From Parvularcula lutaonensis (GTDB lineage: Bacteria; Pseudomonadota; Alphaproteobacteria; Caulobacterales; Parvularculaceae), in contig NZ_BMXU01000002.1 of NCBI RefSeq assembly GCF_014651915.1, positions 935,507 through 999,506 of the forward strand: DNA of 64,000 nt, read 5' to 3'. The number at the start of each line of letters is the position of its first letter. The stretch's first letter is position 1. The position numbers and the translations under genes are program-made. Positions 46,527 through 54,164 of this stretch are shown one piece after another. Below the pieces are notes generated by a model that worked only from the letters and a program-made list of their open reading frames with translations, had not been told where the DNA came from and made no database searches.

Positions 46527-47879
46527 TTAAGCCCTCTCGCCGCGAAAGCGCCGGGCGGCTTTCTCTTTTCCGATCAGCGCAAAGACGTCGGGCATCTCGG
46601 GCCCGCTGGTCTGGCCGGTGAGTGCCTTGCGGAGCGGCATGAACAAGCCCTTGCCCTTGCGGCCGGTGGCGGATTTCAGCTCGGAGACGAGTTCGGACCA
46701 GCCTGCCGCGTCGGCGGTCACTCCCCCGACCTTGTCTGCTGCGACGGCGCAGAATTCCCGGTCTTCCTCAGCGATCACCGGGTTAATCTCCCCTTCGAGG
46801 ATCTCGCGCCAGACGGCGGCATCTTTGAGCGTGTCGATGTTCCCGCGCACGGCATTCCAGACCTTCTGGCTGACGCCCATTCGCTTAAGTCGGTCCGCGA
46901 CGCGCTCGTAAGGCATCTCGTGCAGGACCTTTGAATTGAGAAGCTTCAGCTCTTCAGGATCGAAGCGCGCAGGCGCGCGGCCAAGGATGTCGAAGCTGAA
47001 GCCTTTCGCCAGTTCCTCCATGTCGAGCACCGGCTCGACAGGCTGGCTCGTGCCGAGACGGGCGAGGAGGCTGGTGATGGCCTCGGGTTCGATGCCTTCC
47101 TCCCGCATCCCCTCGACCGAGAGCGAGCCGAGGCGTTTCGACAGACCCTCGCCATCCTTGCCGACCAGCAGCGAGTGGTGGGCGAAGGTCGGGATCTGGC
47201 CTTCGCCGCGATAGGCGATGATCGCGTTGAAGATTTCGATCTGCGCAGCCGTGTTCGTGACGTGGTCCTCGCCGCGCACGACATGGGTGATGCCGAAATC
47301 GACATCGTCGATGCAGCTCGGCAGCGTGTAGAGGAATGCGCCATCCTCGCGGATCAGGACCGGATCGGACATCGTCCCGGTGTCGAATTTCTGCTCGCCG
47401 CGGACGAGGTCATTCCAGCCCACTTCCTGCTGTGCGAGCTTGAAACGCCAGTGCGGCCGACGACCTTCGGCTTCGAGAGCCGCTTTGTCCTTTTCGCTCA
47501 GCTCGAGCGCAGCGCGATCGTAGACCGGAGGCAGGCCACGGGCGCGCTGGAGCTTCCGCTTGCGGTCGAGTTCTTCGGCGGTCTCATAGCAGGGATAAAG
47601 AAGCCCCTCGGATTTCAGGTGCTCGGCAACATCTTCGTAGACGGAGAACCGCTCCGACTGCCGCGCGAACTCGTCCCAGACAATACCGAGCCAGCGCAGG
47701 TCTTTCTGGATGCCGTCCTCGAACTCCTTCGTCGATCGCGCCTGGTCAGTGTCGTCCGAGCGCAGCAGGAACACGCCGTCATTCGCCTTGGCGAGGAGGT
47801 AGTTGAACAGCGCGGCGCGGACATTGCCGACATGGAGCTTGCCAGTCGGGGACGGTGCGAAACGGACGTGGACAGTCAT
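46527..47879 (-). CDS. gltX: Glutamyl-tRNA synthetase (GltX family)
   Basis: 450 residues, a class I aminoacyl-tRNA synthetase. The HIGH-type motif is RFAPSPTGKLHVGNVRAALF and the KMSKS-type loop is EGLSKRLGS. Other family segments are LRSDDTDQARS and VVRGEDHVTNTAAQIEIF. It charges tRNA-Glu, and possibly tRNA-Gln for later amidation, as alphaproteobacteria often have two GltX copies. There is no sign of truncation. Confidence 0.94.
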   Translation of the reverse strand: MTVHVRFAPSPTGKLHVGNVRAALFNYLLAKANDGVFLLRSDDTDQARSTKEFEDGIQKDLRWLGIVWDEFARQSERFSVYEDVAEHLKSEGLLYPCYETAEELDRKRKLQRARGLPPVYDRAALELSEKDKAALEAEGRRPHWRFKLAQQEVGWNDLVRGEQKFDTGTMSDPVLIREDGAFLYTLPSCIDDVDFGITHVVRGEDHVTNTAAQIEIFNAIIAYRGEGQIPTFAHHSLLVGKDGEGLSKRLGSLSVEGMREEGIEPEAITSLLARLGTSQPVEPVLDMEELAKGFSFDILGRAPARFDPEELKLLNSKVLHEMPYERVADRLKRMGVSQKVWNAVRGNIDTLKDAAVWREILEGEINPVIAEEDREFCAVAADKVGGVTADAAGWSELVSELKSATGRKGKGLFMPLRKALTGQTSGPEMPDVFALIGKEKAARRFRGERA

Positions 47880-47968
47880 CGATCTTCGGATCCTTCAGCG
47901 AAGGGGCGGTCTAGAGGAGTGCGGGGGCGAAGGGAAGCGGCGGAGATTCTGGCGAGGTTCCTCGTCCT

Positions 47969-48874
47969 TCATCCTGAGGGAACGCTTTCGCGCTCTCCGG
48001 GATGATGAACAGCCAGCCGTTTCTCCTGAAGCGCCGCGGGATGGTTGCGGAGGCTCAGGAGCCGAGAGCCTTTGACGATCGTCTTCAGGACAGCCTCCTC
48101 ACCCGGTCGCAGGCCGCCCTCCAGCAGATCAATCCGTTCCCGGATTGCCTGGGGAAGCAGGGAGACCGCCCCACGGACGAAGAGCGGCTGCAGCGCCTTT
48201 CCCGGCTGCGGCAATGCGGGCGCGGTGCGCATGATGGCAAAAAAATCGTGCAGGGTTTGCGATGGCTCGAGCCGCGGCAGCATGTCCGCCAGCAGCGCAT
48301 CGAGCTTTTGCCTCGACATAGGCGGATCGCTCACCCCATAGGCCTCAGCCACGGGCCGGGCCTCCGCCAGGGCTCTGTCCCAGTCGGCATCGCGCAGGTT
48401 TTCTGCATACCGATCATAGGCTCCGATGAAACCGTAGGCTGCCGTCGCCTGGACCCATTTGAGAAGCTGGGGATCATTGGCGCGATAGGCCTCGCCGCTG
48501 TCCGTGACGCCAGTGACCGCAGCGTGCTTCTTTCTTACCGCCGCAATCATATCCTCCGCGACACTGCGGGCACCATAAAAGGTCACCATCGCAGCCAGTC
48601 CTGTCCTCCGCAAGCGGAGCACCGGATCGCTGGGAAAGATGGAATGGTCCCACACCCCGTGCCTGACCCTCGGCTCGGCGAGCTCGAGGATCACGGCTGC
48701 AATTCCGCCGATGAAGACGGTCAGCGGCACGGCGTAGATACGGGCTGTCAGGCTGTCTGCAGGGACGAAACCCGCTTCGCCAGACGGGCGCAGGAACAGC
48801 TCCTCGCTCCCCACGCCCTCATAGAGCATCGCGGCAAGCCGACGCTCGGCATACTCCGAGACCGGTCGCCACAT
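47969..48874 (-). CDS. DUF2236/MpaB-type oxygenase-like protein
   Basis: 301 residues of the DUF2236 family, which includes latex-clearing protein and fungal MpaB. Visible features are HSIFPSDPVLRLRRTGLAAM, FYGARSVAEDMIAAVRKKHA and the conserved YRANDPQLLKWVQATAAYGF, whose His/Tyr/Asp residues belong to the likely heme or metal pocket in the family. The substrate is unknown. The N-terminal part has one hydrophobic segment (LTVFIGGIAAVILEL). It starts six bases after the pdhA stop, so it is probably co-transcribed with pdhA, an unusual partner. Confidence 0.8.
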   Translation of the reverse strand: MWRPVSEYAERRLAAMLYEGVGSEELFLRPSGEAGFVPADSLTARIYAVPLTVFIGGIAAVILELAEPRVRHGVWDHSIFPSDPVLRLRRTGLAAMVTFYGARSVAEDMIAAVRKKHAAVTGVTDSGEAYRANDPQLLKWVQATAAYGFIGAYDRYAENLRDADWDRALAEARPVAEAYGVSDPPMSRQKLDALLADMLPRLEPSQTLHDFFAIMRTAPALPQPGKALQPLFVRGAVSLLPQAIRERIDLLEGGLRPGEEAVLKTIVKGSRLLSLRNHPAALQEKRLAVHHPGERESVPSG

Positions 48875-48880
48875 GGCAGT

Positions 48881-49876
48881 CTAGAATTCGGCCAGAACGT
48901 CCGTGTAAAGCTCTTTCGGATCAGGTTCTGGGCTTTCGAGGGCAAAGTCTGCGGCTGCCTTCACCTCGGCCTTGATCTCCTTGTCGATCTCCTTGAGTTC
49001 CTCTTCGGAGACCCCGGCATCGGTCAGGCGCACCTTGCACCGCTCGATCGGGTCGGACTTGGAGCGCACATCTTCGACCTCGTCTCGCGTGCGGTACTTC
49101 GCCGGGTCGGACATCGAGTGGCCACGATAGCGATAGGTCTTCATCTCGAGGACGAAGGGCCCATCACCATTGCGTGCGTGATCGACCGCCTCGCGGCTTT
49201 CCTCGCGCACGGCGACAACGTCCATGCCGTCGACTTCCTTGCCGGGAATGCCGAAGCTGGCACCGCGGCGGTAGAGATGGGTCTCGGCCGAGGCGCGCTT
49301 GACGCTCGTCCCCATCGCATACTGATTGTTCTCGATCACGAAGACCACGGGCAGGTCCCAGAGCTCCGCCATGTTCATGGCTTCGAAGACCTGGCCCTGA
49401 TTCGCGGCACCATCGCCGAAATAGGCGAAGCTCACATTGTCATTGCCGCGATACTTGTTGTTGAAGGCCAGGCCGGTGCCGATAGGCACCTGCGCGCCGA
49501 CAATGCCGTGACCGCCGTAGAATTTCTTCTCCGCGGAAAACATGTGCATCGAGCCGCCCTTGCCCTTGGAGTAGCCGCCTTCGCGGCCGGTCAGCTCGGC
49601 CATGACACCCTTCGGGTCCATGCCGCAGGCCAGCATGTGGCCGTGGTCGCGGTAGCCGGTGATGACCTGGTCGCCTTCTTGGCGGAGCGCCTCGAGGCCG
49701 GTCACGACCGCTTCCTGGCCGATGTAGAGGTGGCAGAACCCCCCGATGTGACCCATGCCGTAGAGCTGTCCCGCCTTCTCCTCGAAGCGGCGAATGAGCA
49801 GCATCATGCGGTAGTATTCGAGCAGCTCCTCCTTCGTCGCGGAGTAGTTGCTGGCGGGGTTCGATGCGTCAGCCAT
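48881..49876 (-). CDS. pdhA: Pyruvate dehydrogenase E1 component alpha subunit
   Basis: 331 residues from ATG 49876 with GAGGAAC upstream. The thiamine diphosphate motif is GDGAANQGQVFEAMNMAEL, ending at Asn in VIENNQYAMGTSVKR. FCHLYIGQEAVVTGLEAL is the family N-terminal block, and the phosphorylation-loop region YRYRGHSMSDPAKYRTRDEV is present. The E1 alpha chain works with E1 beta to decarboxylate pyruvate. Neither pdhB nor E2 follows; the next gene is a DUF2236 oxygenase. Identity is secure, so the missing neighbour must lie elsewhere. Confidence 0.95.
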   Translation of the reverse strand: MADASNPASNYSATKEELLEYYRMMLLIRRFEEKAGQLYGMGHIGGFCHLYIGQEAVVTGLEALRQEGDQVITGYRDHGHMLACGMDPKGVMAELTGREGGYSKGKGGSMHMFSAEKKFYGGHGIVGAQVPIGTGLAFNNKYRGNDNVSFAYFGDGAANQGQVFEAMNMAELWDLPVVFVIENNQYAMGTSVKRASAETHLYRRGASFGIPGKEVDGMDVVAVREESREAVDHARNGDGPFVLEMKTYRYRGHSMSDPAKYRTRDEVEDVRSKSDPIERCKVRLTDAGVSEEELKEIDKEIKAEVKAAADFALESPEPDPKELYTDVLAEF

Positions 49877-49956
49877 GCTTGTTCCTCGGCAAATCCATCG
49901 GGCGCGTAACAAATTCTGCCCTGCCAAGGCAAACCCCTTCGAAGGCCGGATGCACA

Positions 49957-49989
49957 TGAAAAGAGCCGCCCCCCACGGGAAGCGGCTCC
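49957..49989 (-). terminator. Rho-independent terminator
   Basis: On the minus strand GGAGCCGC pairs with GCGGCTC across a loop of about 11-12 bases and is followed by TTTTC. It marks the end of the small protein gene at 50.0-50.3 kb before pdhA. Confidence 0.7.
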
Positions 49990-50021
49990 ACCTTGGCGCA
50001 GTTTGTGATCTGCGAGGATGC

Positions 50022-50318
50022 TTACTGTGCGGTCGCCGTGAAGGTCGACGAGCCGAAAGCGCCAAGCTTGACGTTGCCCGTGATGTTGTCGCCGTCCTTG
50101 GTGCCTTCGAAGGACAGGGTCAGCGGCATCGGCTTGGAGACATCGACGTCCCACATGGCTTTGTCGCCATTGACCGAGCCGTTCTTGATTTCGGCGGTGT
50201 CGCCTTGCGCAGCCATGGTGCCAGTGAGCGCGCCACCGTCCTCGACGAGGGTCAGGGTGCCTTCCTGCTTGCCCATCGGGGTGTTGATTTCGATGTTGTA
50301 GGTGCCGGAGAACGACAT
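50022..50318 (-). CDS. Small conserved-looking beta-rich protein, unknown function
   Basis: 98 residues from ATG 50318, with GGAGGG five bases upstream. Alternating polar and hydrophobic residues (YNIEINTPMGKQEGTLTLVE, then SKPMPLTLSFEGTKDGD) suggest an all-beta barrel or sandwich. There is no signal peptide, Cys or His cluster. The clear ribosome site, separate terminator and codon use make it a good gene, but the fold and function cannot be named. It stands between pdhA and DUF924. Confidence 0.75.
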   Translation of the reverse strand: MSFSGTYNIEINTPMGKQEGTLTLVEDGGALTGTMAAQGDTAEIKNGSVNGDKAMWDVDVSKPMPLTLSFEGTKDGDNITGNVKLGAFGSSTFTATAQ

Positions 50319-50422
50319 GGGGTTCCCTCCATTGTTGGCGTTACTGTTGGGCGCAGAGTTACGGTGCGTGACCGATTTGGCCAACCCCTTCGCTGTGATG
50401 AGCGCTATAGGTCGCGCTGATG

Positions 50423-50977
50423 TCAGAAGCCGCCGCCTGCTGCGAGATAGGCTTCCTCGGCAGGCGTGTTCGCCCGCCCAAGCGCTCCATTGCGGCCCGG
50501 ATAGCGTCCAAAGCGCTCGATCACGTAGAGATGCAGCCGGCCATAGCGGGCGTTCTCATGCTGGCCGATGCGCTGGAGGAGCGTGATCGAGCGGCGCACA
50601 TCGGTAACGTTTTCCGCATGCATCAGCGGCATCACGATATAGGCGCCGCGCGGACCGGGGACGTGGTCGAGGTCGCCGGACGCGATCGCCTGGTTGGCAA
50701 GATCAAGCGCAACAGCGTCCTGGGCGAAGGCCCTTCTGTCGCCGCGGTAGAGATTGCGGCTGAACTGGTCGAGCAGGATGATCGCCGCCAGCCTGCGGTG
50801 GCGGGTGGCGCGCCAGTCGGCAGGAATCTCCCGCGAAAGATCCGTATGCAGATCGCCAAAGCGGCGGCGGATCTCGTCATCGACCTTCTCGTCCTTGGTG
50901 AAGTGCTTTTCAGGCGGAAGCTCCTCGAACCAGTATTTGAGAATGTCGGTGGCGAGGTTGTCGGTGGTCTGGGGCAT
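50423..50977 (-). CDS. DUF924 family protein
   Basis: 184 residues. The DUF924 core motif LLDQFSRNLYRGDRRAFAQD is near the centre, preceded by ILKYWFEELPPEKHF and followed by MPLMHAENVTDVRRS. The family adopts a TPR-like helical fold, and its function is unknown. The C-terminus (ANTPAEEAYLAAGGGF) matches the usual ending. Gene-free sequence of over 500 bases begins just upstream of its start. Confidence 0.9.
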   Translation of the reverse strand: MPQTTDNLATDILKYWFEELPPEKHFTKDEKVDDEIRRRFGDLHTDLSREIPADWRATRHRRLAAIILLDQFSRNLYRGDRRAFAQDAVALDLANQAIASGDLDHVPGPRGAYIVMPLMHAENVTDVRRSITLLQRIGQHENARYGRLHLYVIERFGRYPGRNGALGRANTPAEEAYLAAGGGF

Positions 50978-51060
50978 CCCGCCAAGCTAGCGCGGATGGC
51001 GGGCCCTGTCAGGAATGGACGCAGCACGAAAAGCCGACCTTGGGCGGTGGTCCCCCCGCC

Positions 51061-51190
51061 CTCAACTGGCGGAGTGGCAGGGCATTCAGTCTGCCCTCAA
51101 GCGGCGAAGCGGCAGGGCATTCAGTCTGCCCTCAAGCGGCGAAGCGGCAGGGCATTCAGTCTGCCCTCAAACAGCGAAGCGGTAGGGCTT
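51061..51190. repeat. 35-bp tandem repeat, about 3.7 copies
   Basis: A unit of 35 bases (starting CTCAAGCGGCGAAGCGGCAG, then GGCATTCAGTCTGCC) occurs at 51061, 51096 and 51131, with a degenerate partial copy from 51166. Units two and three are identical. Across each junction AGGGCA pairs with TGCCCT around the loop TTCAGTC, so the array forms a series of small hairpins. There are no spacers, so it is not CRISPR. An open frame across the array is an accident of the repeat length. No function is visible; it may be a structured RNA or a slippage-prone array. Confidence 0.85.
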
Positions 51191-51225
51191 CAAAGATGAG
51201 GACCCCGGCGCGGGTGACCGCGGCT

Positions 51226-51455
51226 GGAGGTTAGATTTTGACGCTGCGGTCCGAGGGTTCCTACCCCGCCCCGCGCCGGAACCGGCGGCCTCGCGACCGG
51301 TGGACGGCCGAACATCAACTCACGCCCAACCGATGCCGTCAGGACCCCCGGAGCGTTCCCGCTCCATGGGTCTCAGGAGACGACCGGTGCACCAGACGGA
51401 CCGATGACGGATCCGGCCATCCCCATGCCTGGTGCGATGGGGTGAGGTTAGCAGA
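51226..51455. other. Gene-free, hairpin-rich stretch, possible structured RNA
   Basis: No convincing protein gene lies between the tandem repeats and the REP palindrome. Several strong pairings are visible: GGTTCC with GGAACC (51256/51278), an extended hairpin GGACCC-CC-GGAGCG-TTCC-CGCTCC-AT-GGGTCT (51342-51372), and GCACCAG with CTGGTGC (51389/51429). A nine-base near-direct repeat ending AGGTTAG flanks the stretch (51226 and 51443). It does not match the RNase P, tmRNA, SRP RNA or common riboswitch cores known to me. The strand of any transcript is unknown. Confidence 0.4.
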
Positions 51456-51492
51456 GGGTCAGGTGGCGGGGATAAGGTTTGGGTGCGGAGCC

Positions 51493-51577
51493 GTAGGGCG
51501 GAACGCGCAGCGATCCGCCATGCGATCCATCAGCCAGCATCACCACCGACGGCGGATCGCTGCGCGTTCCGCCCTAC
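51493..51577. repeat. REP-type palindrome, left of the RAYT gene
   Basis: A perfect 27-bp inverted repeat, beginning GTAGGGCGGAACGCGCAGCG on the left arm (51493-51519) and ending CGCGTTCCGCCCTAC on the right arm (51551-51577), flanks a 31-bp spacer. The transposase stop codon (51576-51574) lies inside the right arm. The same arm sequence recurs beyond the other end of the gene. Confidence 0.9.
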
Positions 51578-52044
51578 AGGTGCATGTCCTCTGGCGGCAT
51601 TTCCCAGGTGAGGCCGTTCTCGCGCTTCCAGCGGTGCCATGTCGAATGGGGCCACTCATCCATGTCGCGGACCAGCCCGTGCTTCACCGGGTTGTAGTGG
51701 ACGTAATTGACGTGGTTCGCGAAATCCTCGTCTGAGCGGATGGTGTGTTCCCAGTAGCGCGGTTGCCAGATGCGCTCGCCGAGGGCGTTCGTCACGCGCA
51801 GTTTGAACCCGCGCCACCGCCCCGGATAATCCGTATCCCCCTCCGGCAGGGTCCACACCGCATGAAGATGATCCGGCAGCACACAGAACGCCTCGGTCCG
51901 GAACGGCCGCGCGGCGCATGTGGCGCGATAGGCCTCGCGGATGATGTCGATCCGGTCCGTCAGTGTACGCCGCCGCCGGTCGGCGAGGCAGAGGGTGAAG
52001 GCGAAGGTGCCCCCTTCTCCATACATGCGGCGGTAATTCGGCAT
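51574..52044 (-). CDS. REP-associated tyrosine transposase (RAYT)
   Basis: 156 residues from ATG 52044 (MPNYRRMYGEGGTFAFTLCL), the typical RAYT opening; a start 21 bases upstream is less likely. The metal-binding HUH motif is LPDHLHAVWTLP (HLH), and the probable catalytic Tyr lies in NYVHYNPVKHGLV. Both active-site elements look intact, and the length is normal. Members nick single-stranded REP hairpins. The last codons and stop run into the left REP arm, so gene and repeat are physically joined. Confidence 0.92.
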   Translation of the reverse strand: MPNYRRMYGEGGTFAFTLCLADRRRRTLTDRIDIIREAYRATCAARPFRTEAFCVLPDHLHAVWTLPEGDTDYPGRWRGFKLRVTNALGERIWQPRYWEHTIRSDEDFANHVNYVHYNPVKHGLVRDMDEWPHSTWHRWKRENGLTWEMPPEDMHL

Positions 52045-52092
52045 CCCGCCCCGTAAAGCCGCCACAAGAACATTTCAAGAACGAAGCACAGC

Positions 52093-52183
52093 GTAGGGCG
52101 GAACGCGCCACCGATCCGCCGTCCGATCCATCCACCAGAGCCAGCGGAAAGGCCCAGGCGGATCGCTCCGCGTTCCGCCCTAC
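52093..52183. repeat. REP-type palindrome, right of the RAYT gene
   Basis: Inverted arms GTAGGGCGGAACGCG... (52093-52120) and ...CGCGTTCCGCCCTAC (52157-52183) flank a 36-bp spacer. Pairing is imperfect in the middle (GCCACCG against the expected CGGAGCG). The outer 15 bases are identical to those of the left palindrome, so both belong to one REP family. Confidence 0.9.
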
Positions 52184-52215
52184 TCCGTGTAAGCGCCTTT
52201 GCTGAGGTGCGTTCG

Positions 52216-53178
52216 TCAGTCGTCTCCGATTGAGCGTCGAATGGTTGCAATGAGCTCGGCAACGAAATTGTCTTCGCTTCCACTTTCCCATAAAACTGTC
52301 GTTGAATGATTGGTGTCGAAGTGAGTTTGCGCCTGAGCGAACTTCCCGGCCTCACAAATATAAATCACGGGTTTACCCAACCCCTCGGCGTAGCCCGCTT
52401 CCCAATAGGCACCAGCGTTATCATGAGTGAGATCAACGATGACAAATGCAGAGTCTCGAATTAGCTGACGCATTAGATTGTCGATGATGCCGGCTCGCGC
52501 GTCATCTCGGGTATCAACGAGGTCTCGTGAGAGTTCGTTCTTGATCGCAGGCTTTATGTGGGCGGCAACAAGCTGTTCGAGCGTATCGTCATTAAACTTC
52601 ATAGCGATGAAGCCGCGACTAGCAGTCACCCGCCCAGACACGATTTCGTCGAAGACGTCCCAGCCCGAAACCGTGAGCGCCATCTCTGAAAATGAAAACT
52701 CTACGCCAAGCGATTGAGACCGAAAACCGGTCACAACGCCACGAGATTTTAGATCGTGGAAAAGCTCATCGAACGGACCCAAGTCCACCAGTCCGAGAAT
52801 AGCAAAGTCCGCAGCCTCAAACTTTGGTAGTGGCTTACGGAAACGTTTGAAATACTCGCCGACAATCTCGATCGCAATTTTCGCCTGCTCGGGGGGAAGC
52901 GGCAAATCAGGCTCGTTGCGATGTCTCTCTACCTGTTGTGCGCTGAGAAACGGACCATTCTCAACGTGCTGGCGAAGTCGAACCCACCTGCTGAGCGACG
53001 CACGAGTGACCTCGTTCAAACGATCTCCAGATACCATCTGAAAATCATCAAGCGTCTCATCGTCAATCTTGAAGTCCCCACAGCGATCGCATCCATAGCG
53101 ATGGGTTAGTCCATGGACGCCAAGTCGCGTGCACTTCGTTCCGAGACTGTTCCGACATATGGGACAGATTACGCTCAC
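52216..53178 (-). CDS. Zinc-ribbon protein with NDT/TIR-like C-terminal domain
   Basis: 320 residues from a GTG that overlaps the glpX stop (GTGA). The N-terminus has a zinc ribbon (Cys 5, 8, 30, 33; CPIC and CDRC). A middle helical part (about 40-180) is not recognised. The C-terminal domain (about 186-318) resembles nucleoside 2-deoxyribosyltransferases and TIR-like folds: GFIAMKFNDD, FVIVDLTHDN and YWEAGYAEGLGKPVIYIC, where Glu 260 sits where the catalytic Glu is expected. Base composition is lower in GC than glpX. A nucleotide- or NAD-cleaving defence role is a reasonable guess, not a demonstrated function. Confidence 0.7.
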   Translation of the reverse strand: MSVICPICRNSLGTKCTRLGVHGLTHRYGCDRCGDFKIDDETLDDFQMVSGDRLNEVTRASLSRWVRLRQHVENGPFLSAQQVERHRNEPDLPLPPEQAKIAIEIVGEYFKRFRKPLPKFEAADFAILGLVDLGPFDELFHDLKSRGVVTGFRSQSLGVEFSFSEMALTVSGWDVFDEIVSGRVTASRGFIAMKFNDDTLEQLVAAHIKPAIKNELSRDLVDTRDDARAGIIDNLMRQLIRDSAFVIVDLTHDNAGAYWEAGYAEGLGKPVIYICEAGKFAQAQTHFDTNHSTTVLWESGSEDNFVAELIATIRRSIGDD

Positions 53179-54161
53179 CCCCGATACCCCAGATTAAAGC
53201 TATCCGCCTTGCTCACAGCATCAATAACACGCACTGTCCCGGACTTACTCCGCATGACCATCGTCTGTGTGGTGACTTTGTCGCCGCGCCATTTGACGCC
53301 TTTGAGCATGGTGCCGTCGGTGACGCCCGTGGCGGCGAACATGACATCGCCTCCGGCGAGGTCCATGAGGTCGTATTTCTTGTTGAGGTCGGTGATGCCT
53401 GCCTTCTCGGCGCGGGCGAGCTCTGCGTCGTCGGCGAATTTGAGGCGGCCCTGCATCTGACCGCCGACGCAGCGGAGGGCGGCAGCGGCGAGGACGCCTT
53501 CGGGGGCGCCGCCTGAGCCCATATACATGTCAACGCCGGTGTTTTCCGGGTTCGTCACGTGAAAGACGCCGGCGACATCGCCGTCGGGGATGAGGAAGAC
53601 ACGGGCGTTGAGCTTGCGCGCGGCATTGATGATGTCGTTGTGCCGCTCGCGGTCGAGGCAGCAGATGGTGAGCTGGCTCGGATCGACGCCCTTGGCCTTG
53701 GCAAGGCTCTGGATGTTGTCTTCCGGCGTGGCGTCGAGATCGACCGTGCCTTCGGGATAGCCGGGGCCAATGGCGATCTTGTCCATGTAGACGTCCGGCG
53801 CGTGGAGGAGGCCGCCCTTGGTGGACATGGCGACGACGGCGAGGGCGTCGGACATGGCCTTGGCGGTGAGGGTCGTGCCCTCCAGCGGGTCGAGGGCGAT
53901 GTCGATCTCCGGCCCGCCCTGGCCGACTTTCTCACCGATATAGAGCATCGGCGCCTCGTCCATCTCGCCCTCGCCGATGACGACGGTGCCGGAAATGTCG
54001 AGCTTGTTGAGCGCGGTGCGCAGGGCATCGACGGCGGCCTGGTCGGCGGCCATCTTGTCGCCGCGACCGATCATGGTGGAGGCAGCGACGGCGGCGGCCT
54101 CGGTGCAGCGGCCGAGCTCAATCGTCAGGATGCGGTCTAGATAGGCGTTCTGGTCTGCCAT
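53175..54161 (-). CDS. glpX: Class II fructose-1,6-bisphosphatase GlpX
   Basis: 328 residues. GlpX hydrolyses fructose-1,6-bisphosphate to fructose-6-phosphate in gluconeogenesis. The metal and substrate motifs are VVIGEGEMDEAPMLYIGE, IDIALDPLEGTTLTAKAM, and GSGGAPEGVLAAAALRCVGG. It follows hom by three bases, so the two are one operon. The accessory zinc-ribbon gene is attached at its 3' end by start-stop overlap. Confidence 0.96.
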   Translation of the reverse strand: MADQNAYLDRILTIELGRCTEAAAVAASTMIGRGDKMAADQAAVDALRTALNKLDISGTVVIGEGEMDEAPMLYIGEKVGQGGPEIDIALDPLEGTTLTAKAMSDALAVVAMSTKGGLLHAPDVYMDKIAIGPGYPEGTVDLDATPEDNIQSLAKAKGVDPSQLTICCLDRERHNDIINAARKLNARVFLIPDGDVAGVFHVTNPENTGVDMYMGSGGAPEGVLAAAALRCVGGQMQGRLKFADDAELARAEKAGITDLNKKYDLMDLAGGDVMFAATGVTDGTMLKGVKWRGDKVTTQTMVMRSKSGTVRVIDAVSKADSFNLGYRG

Positions 54162-54164
54162 TGG

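Larger units (their letters stand above)
51493..52183 (-). mobile_element. RAYT transposase with flanking REP palindromes
   Basis: A single IS200-like (Y1) transposase gene is framed by two large palindromes that share their arm sequence. This is the usual layout of REP-associated tyrosine transposases, which are domesticated single-copy genes that move or maintain REP elements. The unit sits in an accessory patch with tandem repeats to its left and a low-GC gene to its right. Confidence 0.85.

Noticed and set aside
48002-49909. Long open frame opposite pdhA and the DUF2236 gene
   Set aside because: It spans two recognised genes on the other strand and shows no domain of its own.
51061-51190. 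CRISPR array
   Set aside because: Repeats are head-to-tail without spacers, and no cas genes are present.
51226-51455. RNase P RNA, tmRNA, SRP RNA or cobalamin riboswitch
   Set aside because: CAGGAGAC at about 51374 recalls the cobalamin box, but the other conserved cores are absent, as are the RNase P GAAAGTCCGG, tmRNA ends and SRP tetraloop.
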